NCBI GenBank assembly: GCA_010909165.1
Contig: MU008216.1
Location: 186,001-250,000 of the forward strand
Reading direction: 5' to 3'
Origin: Anthoceros angustus
Taxonomy: Eukaryota; Streptophyta; Anthocerotopsida; Anthocerotales; Anthocerotaceae
Length of the DNA stretch: 64,000 bases
Both the position numbers and the translations under genes were made by a program. Shown here piece by piece: positions 10,885 through 22,859 of this stretch. The number at the start of each line of letters is the position of its first letter. The first letter of the stretch is position 1. Under the pieces are notes generated by a model. That model did not search any database. It worked only from the letters and a program-made list of their open reading frames with translations, and was not told the origin of the DNA.

Positions 10885-11800
10885 TGGAGTGCAGTCAATC
10901 ACATACTTGGGGAACCATATCTTGCGGATGTATGTATCCGGAGGTAGGCTACGGAGGGTGGGCAAACCAAATCCCTTCATGTGGTTTTCAATAATCTCAC
11001 ATGCTACACATGGGGAGCCTAATGAGGCGATACAACTTTACTATGCGATGTGTCGCTCGTGTGAAGGCGGATGCCCACATCTTTGTAGCCCTTCAAGCTT
11101 GTGCATTTCTTTGTGGACACGGAATCTAGCGAAAAGTGCGGCATGATATGTTGCAGTGACATTCCACCGAACTTGTTTATTGCCAAGTACATGGTATGCA
11201 TAGTATGGTGGTGGAAGGCAAACACGGTTTTCGATAGGTTAGGCGAGAAAGGATGTCGTGACATGGACGGCCACGATAGTTGGGTATGCAAATCATGGGC
11301 TTGGCCAAGAGGCGCTTGTTCTGTATGGACAAATGGAGAAGGAGGGCACGATTGTGGGCAACCATGTTACCTTTGCTTGCCTTTTGAAGGCATGTGCAAG
11401 CAGCAAGTGCCTTACTGAAGGCGGTGCACTCACAGTTGTGGAGAGGACTAGATAACACACTTGTGGGCACTTGCAGTGGACATGTAGGCAAAGTGTGGCG
11501 AAGTAGAAGATGCGCATCAAGTTTTTCAATGCTTGAGCCCAAAGGATGTGGTGACTTGGAATGCCACGATTCTTTGGGTATGGACAAAGGGCTTGGTCAA
11601 GAGGCGCTATTTTTGTATGGACGAATGCAAGGAGGGCTGCTTGTGGTGATGAGGTTACTTTTGCTTGCCTTTTGAAGGCATGTGCAAGCATTGGTGCCTT
11701 GAGAAGGCGGTGTGCACTCACGGCTTGTGCAAAGAGGACATTTGGATAGCTTGTGGGCGCTGGTGGACTGATGCCAAGATGCATGCCTCGTTTTGCTTGG
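10885..11800 (+). pseudogene. Pentatricopeptide repeat (PPR, plant PLS type) pseudogene fragment
   Basis: Joined across several frames, the plus strand gives consecutive PPR motifs: KPNPFMWFSIIS..THGEPNEA..LYYAM near 10960-11060, then NTVFDRLGEKG, TATIVGYANHGLGQEALVLY and HVTFACLLKACAS near 11222-11410. A further cycle is EPKGCGDLEC..FFGYGQ..., then VTFACLLKACASIGALRR near 11530-11715. The ~35-residue period and the phrase VTFACLLKACAS are typical of plant PLS-class PPR proteins, which bind organellar RNA and often direct C-to-U editing. At least four frameshifts and missing segments break the frame. No start codon, targeting peptide or DYW domain is seen. Confidence 0.8.
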
Positions 11801-11849
11801 CTAGGAAAATTCTTACACCGACATTTACAATGCGCTGGCACTATTTATA

Positions 11850-13616
11850 AATCGATAAATTTGTATAACATTTACAATGTATTTGCAATGAACATGCCAC
11901 ATCGGCAATTTCACTAATATATAGCCTCATAAATGACATAAATCGGAAAAGGTCTCTTCCACATATTTACGGCATTTCGACAAGCATGCCACATCGCAAT
12001 TTCACTAATATATAGCCTCATAAATGACATAAATCAGAAAAGGTCTCTTCCACATATTTACGGCATTTCGACAAGCATGCCACATCAAAATCTTACTAAT
12101 ATATAACCTCATAAATTACATAAATAAGGAAAAGGCATGCCACATCGGCAATCTTACTAATATATAACCTCATAAATTACATAAATAAGGAAAAGGTCTC
12201 TTCCAAAATTTACAACGGCATTTGACAAACATGCCACATCAGCAAATAATATATTTATTCATGGATATTGGCTGGCTTGTGCATTTTACAACCATAGTTA
12301 CGCATGTGCCAGTAAATATACAATAAAATGAATAATCCAATAATATAACATAAATTGGAGAAACCATTTTACAATGATATTTGCAATGAGCTTGCCATGT
12401 CAGCAAATAATAAATTTATTTATAGATATTTATATAAAATGGTTTTCATGCATTTTACAACCATAGCTACAATGCATGTGACACGTCGATAAATTTGTAT
12501 AACATTTTACAATGTATTTGCAATGAACATGCCACATCAGAATTTCACTAATATATAGCCTCATAAATGACATAAATCAGGAAAAGGTCTCTTCCACATA
12601 TTTACAACGGCATTTCGACAAGCATGCCACATCGAATCTTACTAATATATAACCTCATAAATTACATAAATAAGGAAAAGGCATGCCACATCGAATCTTA
12701 CTAATATATAACCTCATAAATTACATAAATAAGGAAAAGGTCTCTTCCAAAATTTACAACGGCATTTATGACAAACATGCCACATCAAAATAATATATTT
12801 ATTCATGGATATTGGCTGGCTTGTGCATTTTACAACCATAGTTACGCATGTGCCACGTCAAGAATATACAATAAAATGAATAATCCAATAATATAACATA
12901 AATTGGAGAAACCATTTTACAATGATATTTGCAATGAGCTTGCCATGTCAAATAATAAATTTATTTATAGATATTTATATAAAATGGTTTTCATGCATTT
13001 TACAACCATAGCTACAATGCATGTGACACGTCAAGAATACAAAAAAAAAGATAATCCCATAACTAACATAAATCCAGAGAAACATATTTACAACATCATT
13101 TGCAACGAACTTGCCACATCAGCAAATAATAAATCTATTCATAGATATTCCAATAAATGGTATTATTCCAAAAATCAAGTCTTGCACAATTTACAACCAC
13201 ATCTACAACAAACATGGTTTACAACGTCTTTTACAAGTACCGTTTACAACATCCTTTATGCCACGTCATTATAAATTCAACAAAATGTAGTTTTATTAAC
13301 AAATAACCCCCATAGTTTTCTAAATCAAAAGAGTTTATGCACAATTAACAACGTCATGTACAACGAGCAAGCCATGTCAACAAACCCCGTTGTAAAATTT
13401 GTGTCAACATGCCATGTCAACAAATCCCGTTGTAAAATTGTGTCAACATGCCATGTCAACAAACCCCCATTGTAAAATCCATGCCACATCATATTAGTTA
13501 GGAACCCTTGTTGTAAATGTTCAAAAACTTACAGGCTTTGAGTAGTAAGAGTGTTGTAGTTTCCTCTAACTAAACTTAGACCCATTTGTAAAGGTAGCCC
13601 CTCCTTGTAGTGTTCC
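11850..13616. mobile_element. CACTA-like transposon end with subterminal repeat array
   Basis: The right edge reads CACTACAAGGAGGGGCTACC on the minus strand from 13612. CACTACAA is the diagnostic start of plant CACTA (EnSpm) terminal inverted repeats. Inside it lie >1.5 kb of AT-rich repeats of (A/G)CATGCCACATC, ATTTACAACG/TTTTACAAC and CTAATATATA.CCTCATAAAT, plausibly the subterminal transposase-binding repeats of this class. A ~600 bp block is itself repeated (11868-12480 against ~12505-13040). No transposase frame and no convincing opposite CACTACAA end were found, so this is a partial or non-autonomous element. Confidence 0.55.
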
Positions 13617-13649
13617 AAGTGATCGATGCCTCCAAAGAGTCCCACGAGC

Positions 13650-16600
13650 ACTATGCCGCTTCCCGAGGTCGCCATGTGATGACTGGGTGTTTAGGTCTAA
13701 GCAGGCTCAACCCTAGGCAAGAACTTATGTAGTTCTCCTCATAGGACATGGTCCTCTTGCACCATCCTCCACAGCTTTTGCACGGCTCATTGCTGCAGTC
13801 ACTCCGTCCGGTGACTTGAAGAACCTCCTCCGAGGGTGGTTGCAACCCTAGCTTGTTTCCTCCTCCTCGTCGAAATCCTCCATCGGTCGATTGCGGTTGT
13901 TAGACACACGCCAAGAGGTTCAAGCACGTATGGCGTGTCCTTCACTCTGGCGCCAAACCTGGGTGACGCTGGCAATGAGGTTCTCATGATCCTTGCCATG
14001 CGGTGCGAGGGATGCGGGCAATCCGTTCATCGGTTTTGCTCCAGCTTCTCGGCTGATCGATAGTAGTCTCCGTCCACAAATCCACCATGACTCGAGGTTT
14101 GTACAAAGCGTCCGCTCCCAAGACATCAAAAGTGTCGCATCGGTGACCAAGCGGTGTACCTCGACAAAGGTGAAGTCTCATTCTTGGTTTGAATGAAACC
14201 TTCAGCTTGTACCTTGTCATCCCCAACACATGCTCCGTGGTCCCAGCTGCAGTCTGGATCTTCCACTTGGTTTCCTTCAACCTTTCTTGGTGGAGACCCA
14301 ACGCTTCCTTCACTCTTCTTCCAACGATCACCGGTGCTCGGTGTCAATCAACACCTCCTTGGTGCGAATCCATTGATTTCAATGTGCCTCTCCCGATTGT
14401 TGACCAAAGCCACTCCCACTCGTGCGACATTCGCTTCTCCACGAGATGCTTGGCTCGAGGTCAAGAATGACATCATTGCCACTGTTGTGGCAAATCTTGG
14501 ACACTTGCTTCGTCTTCAAGGGTTGTCAACATCCGCCGAGTCAAACCCCGACTTCCTTCACGCTCAACCCCATGTCTTGTAGGGTGAAACATGGCATCTC
14601 CGAGCTTTTGTGCCATCGTCTCGTAACAATCGCATGGGTTTCTCCACATCGCCCACTGGACTTTGATGTTGCTCCCAGTTGCTCCTGGCAATGGCTCAAA
14701 CGACTTTGGCATCTTGGCATAGGTTCGGAAGAGGATCCGAAGCTTCCTTCCGTGTCTTCCCGCTGGTGTCAAGACATCCTCTTCTTCCTCGAGCTATCTT
14801 CTCTCGTAGGCGCGGAGGTTTCTTCCTGCCCTTGGATCGTCACGATCGCCATGTATCCAAGCTTGTGCTCATCTTCTTCGTCCTCGATGATGAGCTGCTC
14901 TCCTTGATCTTCGCCTTCCGCTTCTCCACGAGATGCTTGGTTGAGGTCGGCAATGACATCATTGCCACTGTTGTGGCAAATCTTGGACACTTGCTTCGTC
15001 TTCAAGGGTTGTCAACATCCGCCGAGTCAAACCCACGACTTCCTTCACGCTCAACCCCATGTCTTGTAGAAACATGGCATCTCCGAGCTTTTGTGCCATC
15101 GTCTCGTCAATCTGCGCATGGGTTTCTCCACATCGCCCACTGGACTTTGATGTTGCTCCCACGGTTGCTCCTGTTGGCAATGGCTCAAGCGACTTTGGCA
15201 TCTTGGCATAGGTTCGGGAAGAGGATCCGAAGCTTCCTTCCGTGTCTTCCGCCTGCGGTGTCAAGACATCCTCTTCTTCCTCTGAGCTATCTTCTCTCGT
15301 AGCGCGGAGGTTTCTTCCCCTTGGATCAGTCACGATCGCCATGTATCAAGCTTGTGCTCATCTTCTTCGTCCTCGATGATGAGCTGCTGCTCTCCTTGAT
15401 CTTCGCCTTCACCAACTTCTCCAGCTTTGCAAGGCGTGCCACGTAGCATCCATCGTCTTCTTTGATGCTTCCGTTTCTTTTGTCCACGGACTTCAGTGCC
15501 TCCTCCACGGCGCCTTTGCTCTTCGCCGATTTTGTGGATGAGGTTGGCGAGATGCATTGGCGGGGTTGCTGCTCGATAACCCGTAGGCCGCAATTCGGAT
15601 GCTTCTCCCAACATGCCGCTTCATTGTGCCGTACCTCCCACACCTAGGGCATGGCTCCTCACCCTTGACTCCTCCGAATGCATGCTCGCACTCATGAGGG
15701 GAATGGTCCGTCCTCGGCACCTCACGCAGGGCTCGTCACTTGGGGTGTGGGTGGCTTGTCTCGCCGAGCTCCTCCACTCGACCTCCGCGTCGGTCATGTC
15801 GTCCACCACTCCTACTTGTCTTGGAGTAATCACTTGCAACAAGACGAGAGAAAGTGTCGTGGGCCCTATCTTGTCGACCATCTCGTACACTTCCTTGAGG
15901 GTGTAGTGTTGCCTTCGTCTTGTGCACCGCTTGTTGCACCTTCATGCGCAGTGCATATGGCAATGCCTGCAAGTACTTCTCTGCAGCCAGTCGGTCACTC
16001 ATGATCTTGGTGTCACGTACCAAGCGGTCGATTCTTGATAAGCCATCTTGGTCTCGCTGACTTCATCTTGAAGTGTGTCACCGAGATCTTCTCATCCGTG
16101 CTTGCGAAACTCCAGGGAAGATGTCAAACATCTCTTGATGGGATCGTGCCCACTTGGTGCCACTGCTCCGTTTGCTTGGTTCCTTCAGAGCTGCTACTCA
16201 CTTTGGTCCTCCGATGTGCTCAACAACCTCGCCTTGTGCTCGCGATAACGCCAATGCTTCATCCCCAAGTACTTGGCATTTGGATGAAGCCGTATCGCTT
16301 CGTGTATCCGGTCTTCAATTCCATCTCCGCACACACCGCATTACTTCTCGATGAAGTCCTCCGGTGGCAAGGTGCCGCTTCCGTGAACAACTCCATTCGA
16401 TCCTTGTCTCCTCCCATCTTGACGACTCCTAGAGACAAGTCCTCCTCGCTGTCGCTTCCGCTGAGTTGTCCCGGCACCAACGTGTCTTGTGTGTTGCCAC
16501 TCACAGATCCTTCAAAGATTGTTGATTGGGTCGCTGGGTTCCTCCGTGTCCTTCGCTGGTACCAAAATCGAGGTGTTCGCACTTCTCTCTCTTGGTCGGG

Positions 16601-16690
16601 ACTTCGAATTCGCTCTGATGGACTTGCTGGTTGGTAGCTCCGTCCGGATCGAGTGTGTCCAGGCATGCACTCCAGGCGGTTAGTGGCTAG
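13650..16690 (-). mobile_element. Degenerate LTR-retrotransposon gag-protease region
   Basis: Read 16666 downwards on the minus strand. A gag N-terminus (MPGHTRSGRSYQPASPSERI) is followed by a capsid-like stretch at 16023-15736 (DRLAAEKYLQALPYALRMKV). A zinc-finger-like CPRCGRYGTMKRHV lies at ~15670-15600. Next come a linker with KLEKLVKAKIKE and acidic serine-rich stretches. A retropepsin-like domain occupies ~14331-13984 (TKWKIQTAAGTTEHVLG, TRYKLKVSF, DTFDVLGADALY, VMVDLWTETT). Gag would form the particle and the protease would mature it. Frameshifts and an internal ~490 bp duplication disrupt the frame. No reverse transcriptase or integrase follows. It is most like Ty3/gypsy-type elements by gag-protease order; family placement is tentative. 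Confidence 0.65.
14427..15411 (-). repeat. Tandem ~490 bp duplication inside the gag-protease relic
   Basis: Units 14427-14917 and 14918-15411 both run from CGCTTCTCCACGAGATGCTT to GATGAGCTGCT..CTCCTTGAT. They share long identical runs and differ by scattered 1-6 bp indels. Confidence 0.85.
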
Positions 16691-16699
16691 GTCAAACCC

Positions 16700-17035
16700 T
16701 TAATCAAGGTTAACACACCCCGCTAACTTAGATCGTGATTAGTGAAACCTCTAAGTATCTATGCATGTTTAAATTGCATACAAATACTCTGCAGGCTACA
16801 GCTGTGGGTGAGTTGGATAGCAAGCATAGAACTCAGTTAAGCACGTGGGTGGATCGAGTGGATGGGGTGATCAGGGATGGGTCAGGACTGGACGATCAGT
16901 GACTGATGACATACCCATGTCTATCCACTTCTCCCTTATCCCTTGGAATCAGGGCCCAAGAGTAAAATACTCTTGTTTCTCCTTGGTTGGTTGGCCTTAA
17001 AGGCCACCCCCTGTGGAGGCCTCATTCCTCTCCTT
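16700..17035. other. No gene recognised; 5' side of the gag relic
   Basis: This is where a leader and 5' LTR of the minus-strand element would be expected. I see neither a clear primer-binding site nor LTR boundaries. Confidence 0.3.
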
Positions 17036-17039
17036 GGTA

Positions 17040-17275
17040 GCTTCTTCTCCTTATCCTTGGTGGCCCTTCTCTCTCCTTGGCCTTGGACTTGGCCTTGGCC
17101 TTGGCCTCCTCCTCTCCTTGGCCTTGGACTTGGGCTTCTTCGCCTCCTCCTCTCCTTGGCCTTGGACTTGGGCTTCTTGCCTCCTCTCCTTGGGCTTGCC
17201 TCCTCTCCTTGGCCTTGGACTTGGGCTTCTTGCCTCCTCTCCTTGGCCTTGGACTTCTTGGGCTCTCGCCTCGCC
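17040..17275. repeat. Minisatellite, units of CTCCTTGGCCTTGGACTTGG
   Basis: Variable-length units built from CTCCTTGGCCTTGGACTTGG and GCTTCTTGCCTC. The pattern leaves several frames open on both strands (a Lys/Arg-rich peptide on minus, a Leu/Trp-rich one on plus). These are artefacts of the repeat, not genes. Confidence 0.9.
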
Positions 17276-17277
17276 TG

Positions 17278-17445
17278 CATGGCCTAGCATGGCCTATGCT
17301 TAGCATCACCTAGCATCGCCTAGCGTCACCTAGCGGCCTGGCATCGCCTGGCATCACCTAGCAGCCTAGCATCGCCTGGCATCACCTAGCATCGCCTGGC
17401 ATCACCTAGCATCGCCTAGCATCACACTGCCTAGCGGCCTATCTA
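17278..17445. repeat. Minisatellite, unit CCTAGCATCA/G with CCTAGCGGCC variants
   Basis: About fifteen ~10-12 bp units of GCATCACCTA/GCATCGCCTG. Same family as 6453-6525. Confidence 0.9.
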
Positions 17446-18052
17446 GTGTACACACGAGATCATAGCTTGTAACAGGAGGGAGTAGCTCGCATGTCGTGGC
17501 ACAAACACACTCTCCCACGAGAACAACACACAAATTCCTTACACATCGCTCTGAGTCATAGCTTTGGCCTCCTCACAACGCTCTTGCATTGCATATCTAG
17601 AGGACAAGCTATGATCGAGCTTGTCCTCAATGGAAGGGTCTATATATACTAGACTGGCATCGGCATATTCCTAAGATATCCTATTGGCATCGTATGCGAA
17701 ATATCCTAAGAATACACTATAATATGCAAGGAATATGCCAAAGCATATTACTTGAGCTTATCCACTTAGCTATTGTAACCATGTTTAATTAACACTAATC
17801 AATGCTTAATTAATATAAGCTTTAGATTAATTATCACTAATCAATGCTTAATTAACATAAGCACTTAGATTAATTAACACTAATTACTTACTTAAAGATA
17901 AGTAATTAGATTAATTAATGCTAACCAAACACTAAACCCAAGTGCAGAGATTAGTATTACACGGCATGACAAAGCTCAAACTCTGTATGTTCGGTCCAGT
18001 CAGTCATTTTGCCTCGGTCCCGGTACCTCTTCTCTACCCTTCAGCGTTTACA
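17446..18052. other. AT-rich gap with ~60 bp tandem repeats and a TATA-like site
   Basis: No coding region is supported. CTATATATACTAG near 17640 resembles a TATA box and could belong to an LTR promoter. From ~17787 to 17935 a unit with TTAATTAACACTAATCAATG and CTTAATTAA..ATAAGC repeats two to three times. Confidence 0.45.
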
Positions 18053-19493
18053 GGCCCTTTTCGTCCCCCATCCAATGGGCGATTCACACCCTCCGTGTTG
18101 TCAGGACACTCCTAGCCTTGTCCATGTGCTCAACTCTTCACGCGCGGGTGGGGTGAAAACTCATCACATGCATAAAGATTTCGACCGACTACTGCCCAAG
18201 TGCACGCGACCTCCTCCACGTCCGCCCGGCTCCGGCCCGGTAGCTTTCTCCTTGTGGTGCCTCTTTCTTCCAGGGAATGGTTGCGAGTCGGTGGATCACA
18301 TCCTTGGGATGTTCAACCCGCTTTCCATGTCGCGCATCTTCCGCAGCTTTCGGCACCTTCACGATGATGCCCGGCCTCGGCATTTCGCCTTCCCTAGATC
18401 GCCTTGCGCTCGATCCGGGATGAGTTAGCTTGGTGCCTCCTCCTTCTTCTCCCCGATGGTGTCTTGATTGCACTAGGGAGGGTTCGGCGCAAGTGAAGTT
18501 GCTAGCCGTCTTGAGCGTTTGGTGGCGGTAGGCGGCTCTTGAGAGGAGGCGGCGTCTTTGTCCGAGGCGGAATCACCTTTCGGCTTGGAATAGGTACGGG
18601 TAATGCAACAAACCTACGCCGCAGTTGCTTGGCAGAGGTGAATATGCCCGCCGCTAGGGCTCTTCAACCCGTCCCTCTGGCCCCCACAATTGCTGCCCTC
18701 CGTGCCTCCATCCGCCACCTAAGGATGCCATTCCCCGGACATATCCGACTATGTCCAGAGGATCCTTCTCCACAGGCCGAGGCGGCTTTTGCTCGCTCTT
18801 TCCACAACCCTCGTCTTTCATCCGCTTGTTTGTCGGGAATGGTGTTCGAACACCTTAGGGACCTCTTTCTCCCGAAGATCCATCCGGTGGCTTTCCGAGC
18901 TCTTTTCTCGGTCCGGTGGCTCGTGGAGAGATGCCTCACCGGATTTCAGCTGTCTTGCAGCTAGTAGGCTTGTCGCTATGGACAAGCCTGCCCCTGGCTC
19001 GTGCGCCCACTCGCGGTTGGGGAGGCCTTCATGCGGCTACTCAGCCGCACTATCGCCCTGCAGTGCCGCTCCCTTCTCCAGCAGCACTTCAACCCCCTTC
19101 AATTTGGCATTGCCACTCCGGGGGGCTGCGAGTCTGTGGTGCTAGGGGTGAAAGCTTGCCTTGATACCCACCCGGATTGGGTAGTCTTACAGGTGGATGT
19201 CGAGAACGCCTTCAATACCATTTCTGAGCCATCTTTGAGGAGCTTAGGGATGTCAAGGCGGGAGTCTTATACCCTTTGTCCGGTGCTTCTACGGGAGATT
19301 GCTCCGACTCTTGGTCTGCGGATTCTTGGGGTCCCCTTTGGTTCCGCCGACTTCATTGGGAGCTTCCTGGACAAGGCCCTTGCAGAGACCTCTCCCATAT
19401 TGGGGACCTCCTTTGGAGGATGCCTGTGTGGCCTTTGGAATCCTTTCCTTCTATTGCTAGGCGCCTGGTACCTCATCCAGACGCCTGCCTCCG
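18053..19493 (+). mobile_element. LINE fragment, tandem copy A (reverse transcriptase relic)
   Basis: From ~18640 the plus strand matches the region just before and inside a LINE reverse transcriptase. Visible pieces are VFEHLRDLFLPKIHPVAF, LFSVRWLVERCLTG, RPLAVGEAFMRLLSRTIA, FGIATPGGCESVVLGVKA and VVLQVDVENAFNTISEPS (motif A with the catalytic Asp). It then jumps to GLRILGVPFGSADFIGSFL, which normally lies after the YADD box. Motifs B and C are therefore missing. Bases 18053-18430 are not recognisable LINE coding sequence but belong to the duplicated unit. Frameshifts are present. Confidence 0.75.
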
Positions 19494-22210
19494 GCCCTTT
19501 TCGTCCCCCATCCAATGGGGGCGATTCACACCCTCCGTGACTGCCAGACACTCCTAGCCTTGTCCAAGATGTGCTCAACTCTGCGGGCGTCGGGGTGAAA
19601 ACTCATCTCACATAAAGATTTCGACCGACTACAGGCTGCCCAAGTGCACGCCGCGACCTCCTCCACGTCCATTGCCGCTCGGCGCCGCGGTAGCTTTCTC
19701 CTTGTGGTGCCTCTTTCTTCCACAGGAATGGTTGAGTCCACTGGATCACATCCTTGGGATGTTCAACCCGCTTTCCATGTCCGCGCATCTTCCGCAGCTT
19801 TCGGCACCTTCACGATGATGCCTCGGCATTTCGTCTTCCCTAGATCGCCTTGCGCTCGATCCGGGATGAGTTAGCTTGGTGCCTCCTCCTTCTTCTCCCC
19901 GATGGTGTCTTGATTGCACTAGGGAGGGGTTCTGGCATAGCGTAAGTTGCTAACCCGTCTTAATTTGTCGGGGCGGCTCTTGAGAGGAGGCGTACGTCGC
20001 CAAGCCGGCGGAATCCTTTCGGATTGGAATAGGTACGGGTAATGCAACAAACCTACGCCGCAGTTGCTTGGCTGGTGAATATGCCCGTTGCTAGGGCTCT
20101 TCAACCCCTCGGCCCCCACAATTGCTGCCTCCGTGCCCTCCATCCGCCACCTAAGGATGCCATTCCCCGGACATATCCGACTATGTCCCGGAGGATCCTT
20201 CTCCGACCGGCGGCTTTTGCTCAGCTCTTTCCACAACCCTCGTCTTTCATCTCGCTTGTTTGTAAGAATGGTGTTCGAACACCTTAGGGACCTCTTTCTC
20301 CCGAAGATCCATCCGGTGCTTTCCGGAGCTCTTTTCTCGGTGCTGCGGTGGCTCGTGGAGAGATGCCTCACCGGTTTCACCGTCTTGCGGCTAGTAGGCT
20401 TGTCGCTATGGACAAGCACCTGCCTTCGTCGCCCCACTCGCGGTTGGGGAGGCCTTCATGCGGCTACTCACCGCACTATCGCTTCCTGCAGTTGCCGCTC
20501 CCTTCTCCAAAGAAGACACACCCCTTCAATTTGGCATTGCCACTCTGCGTCATCGGTGCTAGGGGTGAAAGCTTGCCTTGATACCCACCCGGATTGGGTA
20601 GTCATACGGTGGATGTCGAGAACGCCTTGATACCATTTCTCGGAGCGTCATCTTTGAGGAGCTTAGGGATGCTGGCGGCGTCCTGGGGAGTCTTATACCC
20701 TTTGTCCGGTGCTTCTACGGGAGATTGCTCCGACTCTTGGTCTGCGGATTCTTGGGGTCCCCTTTGGTTCCGCCGACTTCATTGGGAGCTTCCTGGACAA
20801 GGCCCTTGCAGAGGACCTCTCCCATATTGGGGACCTCCCTTTGCTGGAGGATGCTCAGGTGGCCTTTGGAATCCTTTCCTTCTGTTTCGCTAGGCGCCCT
20901 GGGTACCTCATCCGTACGCTGCCTCCGTCTCCGGTCCTTTTGTCCCGGCTCCGGGGGTTTGATACGAAGATTATGGATACTCTTGGGGACATCCTGGGCT
21001 CAGGGGCTTTTGAGTGCCCTGGGGGCGACCTGGCCCGCTGGCAAGCATCCCTGCCTGTGCAATTTGGAGGCGTAGGACTGCTCTCATCGGAGGTCTCTTC
21101 CCCGGCGGCTTTCTTGGGGAGTTGGGCCCTCTCTGCCCCTGCCTTGGCTTCCCGTTTCATCCTCCATGACAAGCCCTTTCTCGAGGATCTCGTATCAAGT
21201 GTGGAGGAGGAACCTTCTCTCTCAATCGTCCTTGAGGCGGGCCGGAGACATGTTATCGCAGATGCTCAAGGACTTCCCTCCTTTCTCTACATTTATCATC
21301 GATGGCTTTAGGGATTGCGAGGCATCTACGCTCGAGAAGCGCCGCCAGTTTTTCACCGTCCTCCAGACCCTCCATCTCTAGGTCCACTAGGCGCGGCTCG
21401 CTCTTGTTAGGAAGGGAGGCGGTGCTTGCTCTTGGCCCGCCCATGCATACGGGATTTCACATCGCACCAACCACCTTCACTATCGCGATGCGATTCCGTC
21501 TCGGCCTACTCCACTGGCTTCTTCGCTCCTCACTTGTGAGTGCGGCTCGCCTTGACGCCTCGTGTCCACCTTGCTCGTTGTCCCCACGGGGTCATCGCAT
21601 TGCCACTCACGACGCCATCCGTGACGTCATGTTTGCCATTGCTCGCGAAAGTGGCTATATGGCACGGAGGCGGGAGTATACTCTTCTTGGTCGTTCAATC
21701 GGGCGGACTTATACCTTGTCCGTGACCACTGTGGTGGCGGATGTAGTAGTTCTGACCACGTGGCGCCACCTCCGCCAGTCATCACCAACCGCCCAGCCGC
21801 TGCCCGGCGCCTCAAGGTCCGCAAGTAGTGATGCAAGCGGGCCACCTCTTTATCCGCTTGCTCTAGAAACGTTAATGGTCGAGGACTTTGACAAATTCAT
21901 CAAGTCTTGTGCCAAAGCTTACCATGCAGTATAGTGTGGTCGTCCTCTCAGATTACAAAGATACTCCGAATGGGTTTCTATTGCTCTTCAACGGCGCCTC
22001 AACGATTCTCCATAAAGGCGGCGGTGGGTGATGCCTTTTCCTCTTCCTGTGGTTTGCGGTGCCGCTTATTCTACCCGTGATATGACATTGTGTGCGCTTG
22101 GTCACTTTAGGTAGCTCGGTTGCTCCTCTTCACTCTGACCCCCGGGTCCCCATTTGTTGTCCCCTCCTAGATGGTCTCTTTCCATCGTTCTTTCACCTCA
22201 ATAAATCATC
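19494..22210 (+). mobile_element. LINE fragment, tandem copy B with C-terminal region and 3' end
   Basis: Repeats copy A from GGCCCTTTTCGTCCCCCATC (19494) with the same RT deletion. It then continues past the copy-A breakpoint near 20930: GVPFGSADFIGSFLDKALAE, YLIRTLPPSPVL, then LARWQASLPVQFGGVGLLSS and FLGSWALSAPALASRF. A cysteine/histidine segment lies near 21540-21610 (SCPPCSLSPRGHRIATHDAI, frame shifted), followed by DVMFAIARESGYMARRREYT, VVADVVV and FDKFIKSCAKAYH. The order after the RT matches the copy at 36.2-37.5 kb. AATAAA occurs at 22200-22205, a plausible end of the 3' UTR. Frameshifts and stops make it non-functional. Confidence 0.75.
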
Positions 22211-22327
22211 CTTTATTTCATCATCTATATAAACAACTTTCATACTTGTCTAAGTATGAGTAATCTCCTATACAAATAAATAAGTACAAACCAAACTGTT
22301 TCCTCAGCCCATGAGCTGTAGCCATGT

Positions 22328-22684
22328 GAGTACCGTACCCCGAGGGGTGGTTCTACAGGATAATGCCGAAATAATTATTTTTTGAAAAAATAAGGTTCAA
22401 CATAAATATTTATATTTTTTTAAAATTTTAACATTTACAAAAAATAATTTTATCAAATTTTAACATTTATTAAAATACATAGGTATATATATAAAACTAA
22501 TGGATATGTATAGACCTCCCCTAAATAGGCCCTAATTTTCCACACAAACCCTAGTTTCCTTATTTTTGATCATAAACTCATAAATTTTACCTATTCAACA
22601 TTTTAAGTATAATATTTTCTGGATTTTCAACTTTTACTAATTTTAATTAATTAACGCCGAATCACCCCTTGGGGTACGGTACTC
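22328..22684. mobile_element. MITE-like element with ~28 bp terminal inverted repeats
   Basis: The left end GAGTACCGTACCCCGAGGGG is mirrored at the right end by the reverse complement GAGTACCGTACCCCAAGGGG. The match extends over ~28 bp (GTGGTTC against GTGATTC). The 357 bp element has an AT-rich interior with no frame. A target-site duplication is not clear. Short length, perfect outer arms and no coding capacity suggest a non-autonomous DNA transposon. Confidence 0.75.
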
Positions 22685-22859
22685 TACCTCCATAGAAGAA
22701 AAGACAAATGTGCGGTGGAATTTAAGTTTTTTTAATTAATAAAATAATTAAAATACAAAACATAAATCTGAGTTTGAACGACTAGTACTAGCCCAATTTG
22801 AATCAATATTAAACTTAGGAATCACAAAGTATAAGAAGAAGAAGAATTTTATTTAAGTC

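Noticed and set aside
16936-17313. Overlapping long open frames on both strands (Lys/Arg-rich on minus, Leu-rich on plus)
   Set aside because: Produced by the CTTGGCCTTGGA minisatellite; no stop codons in the unit and no domain.
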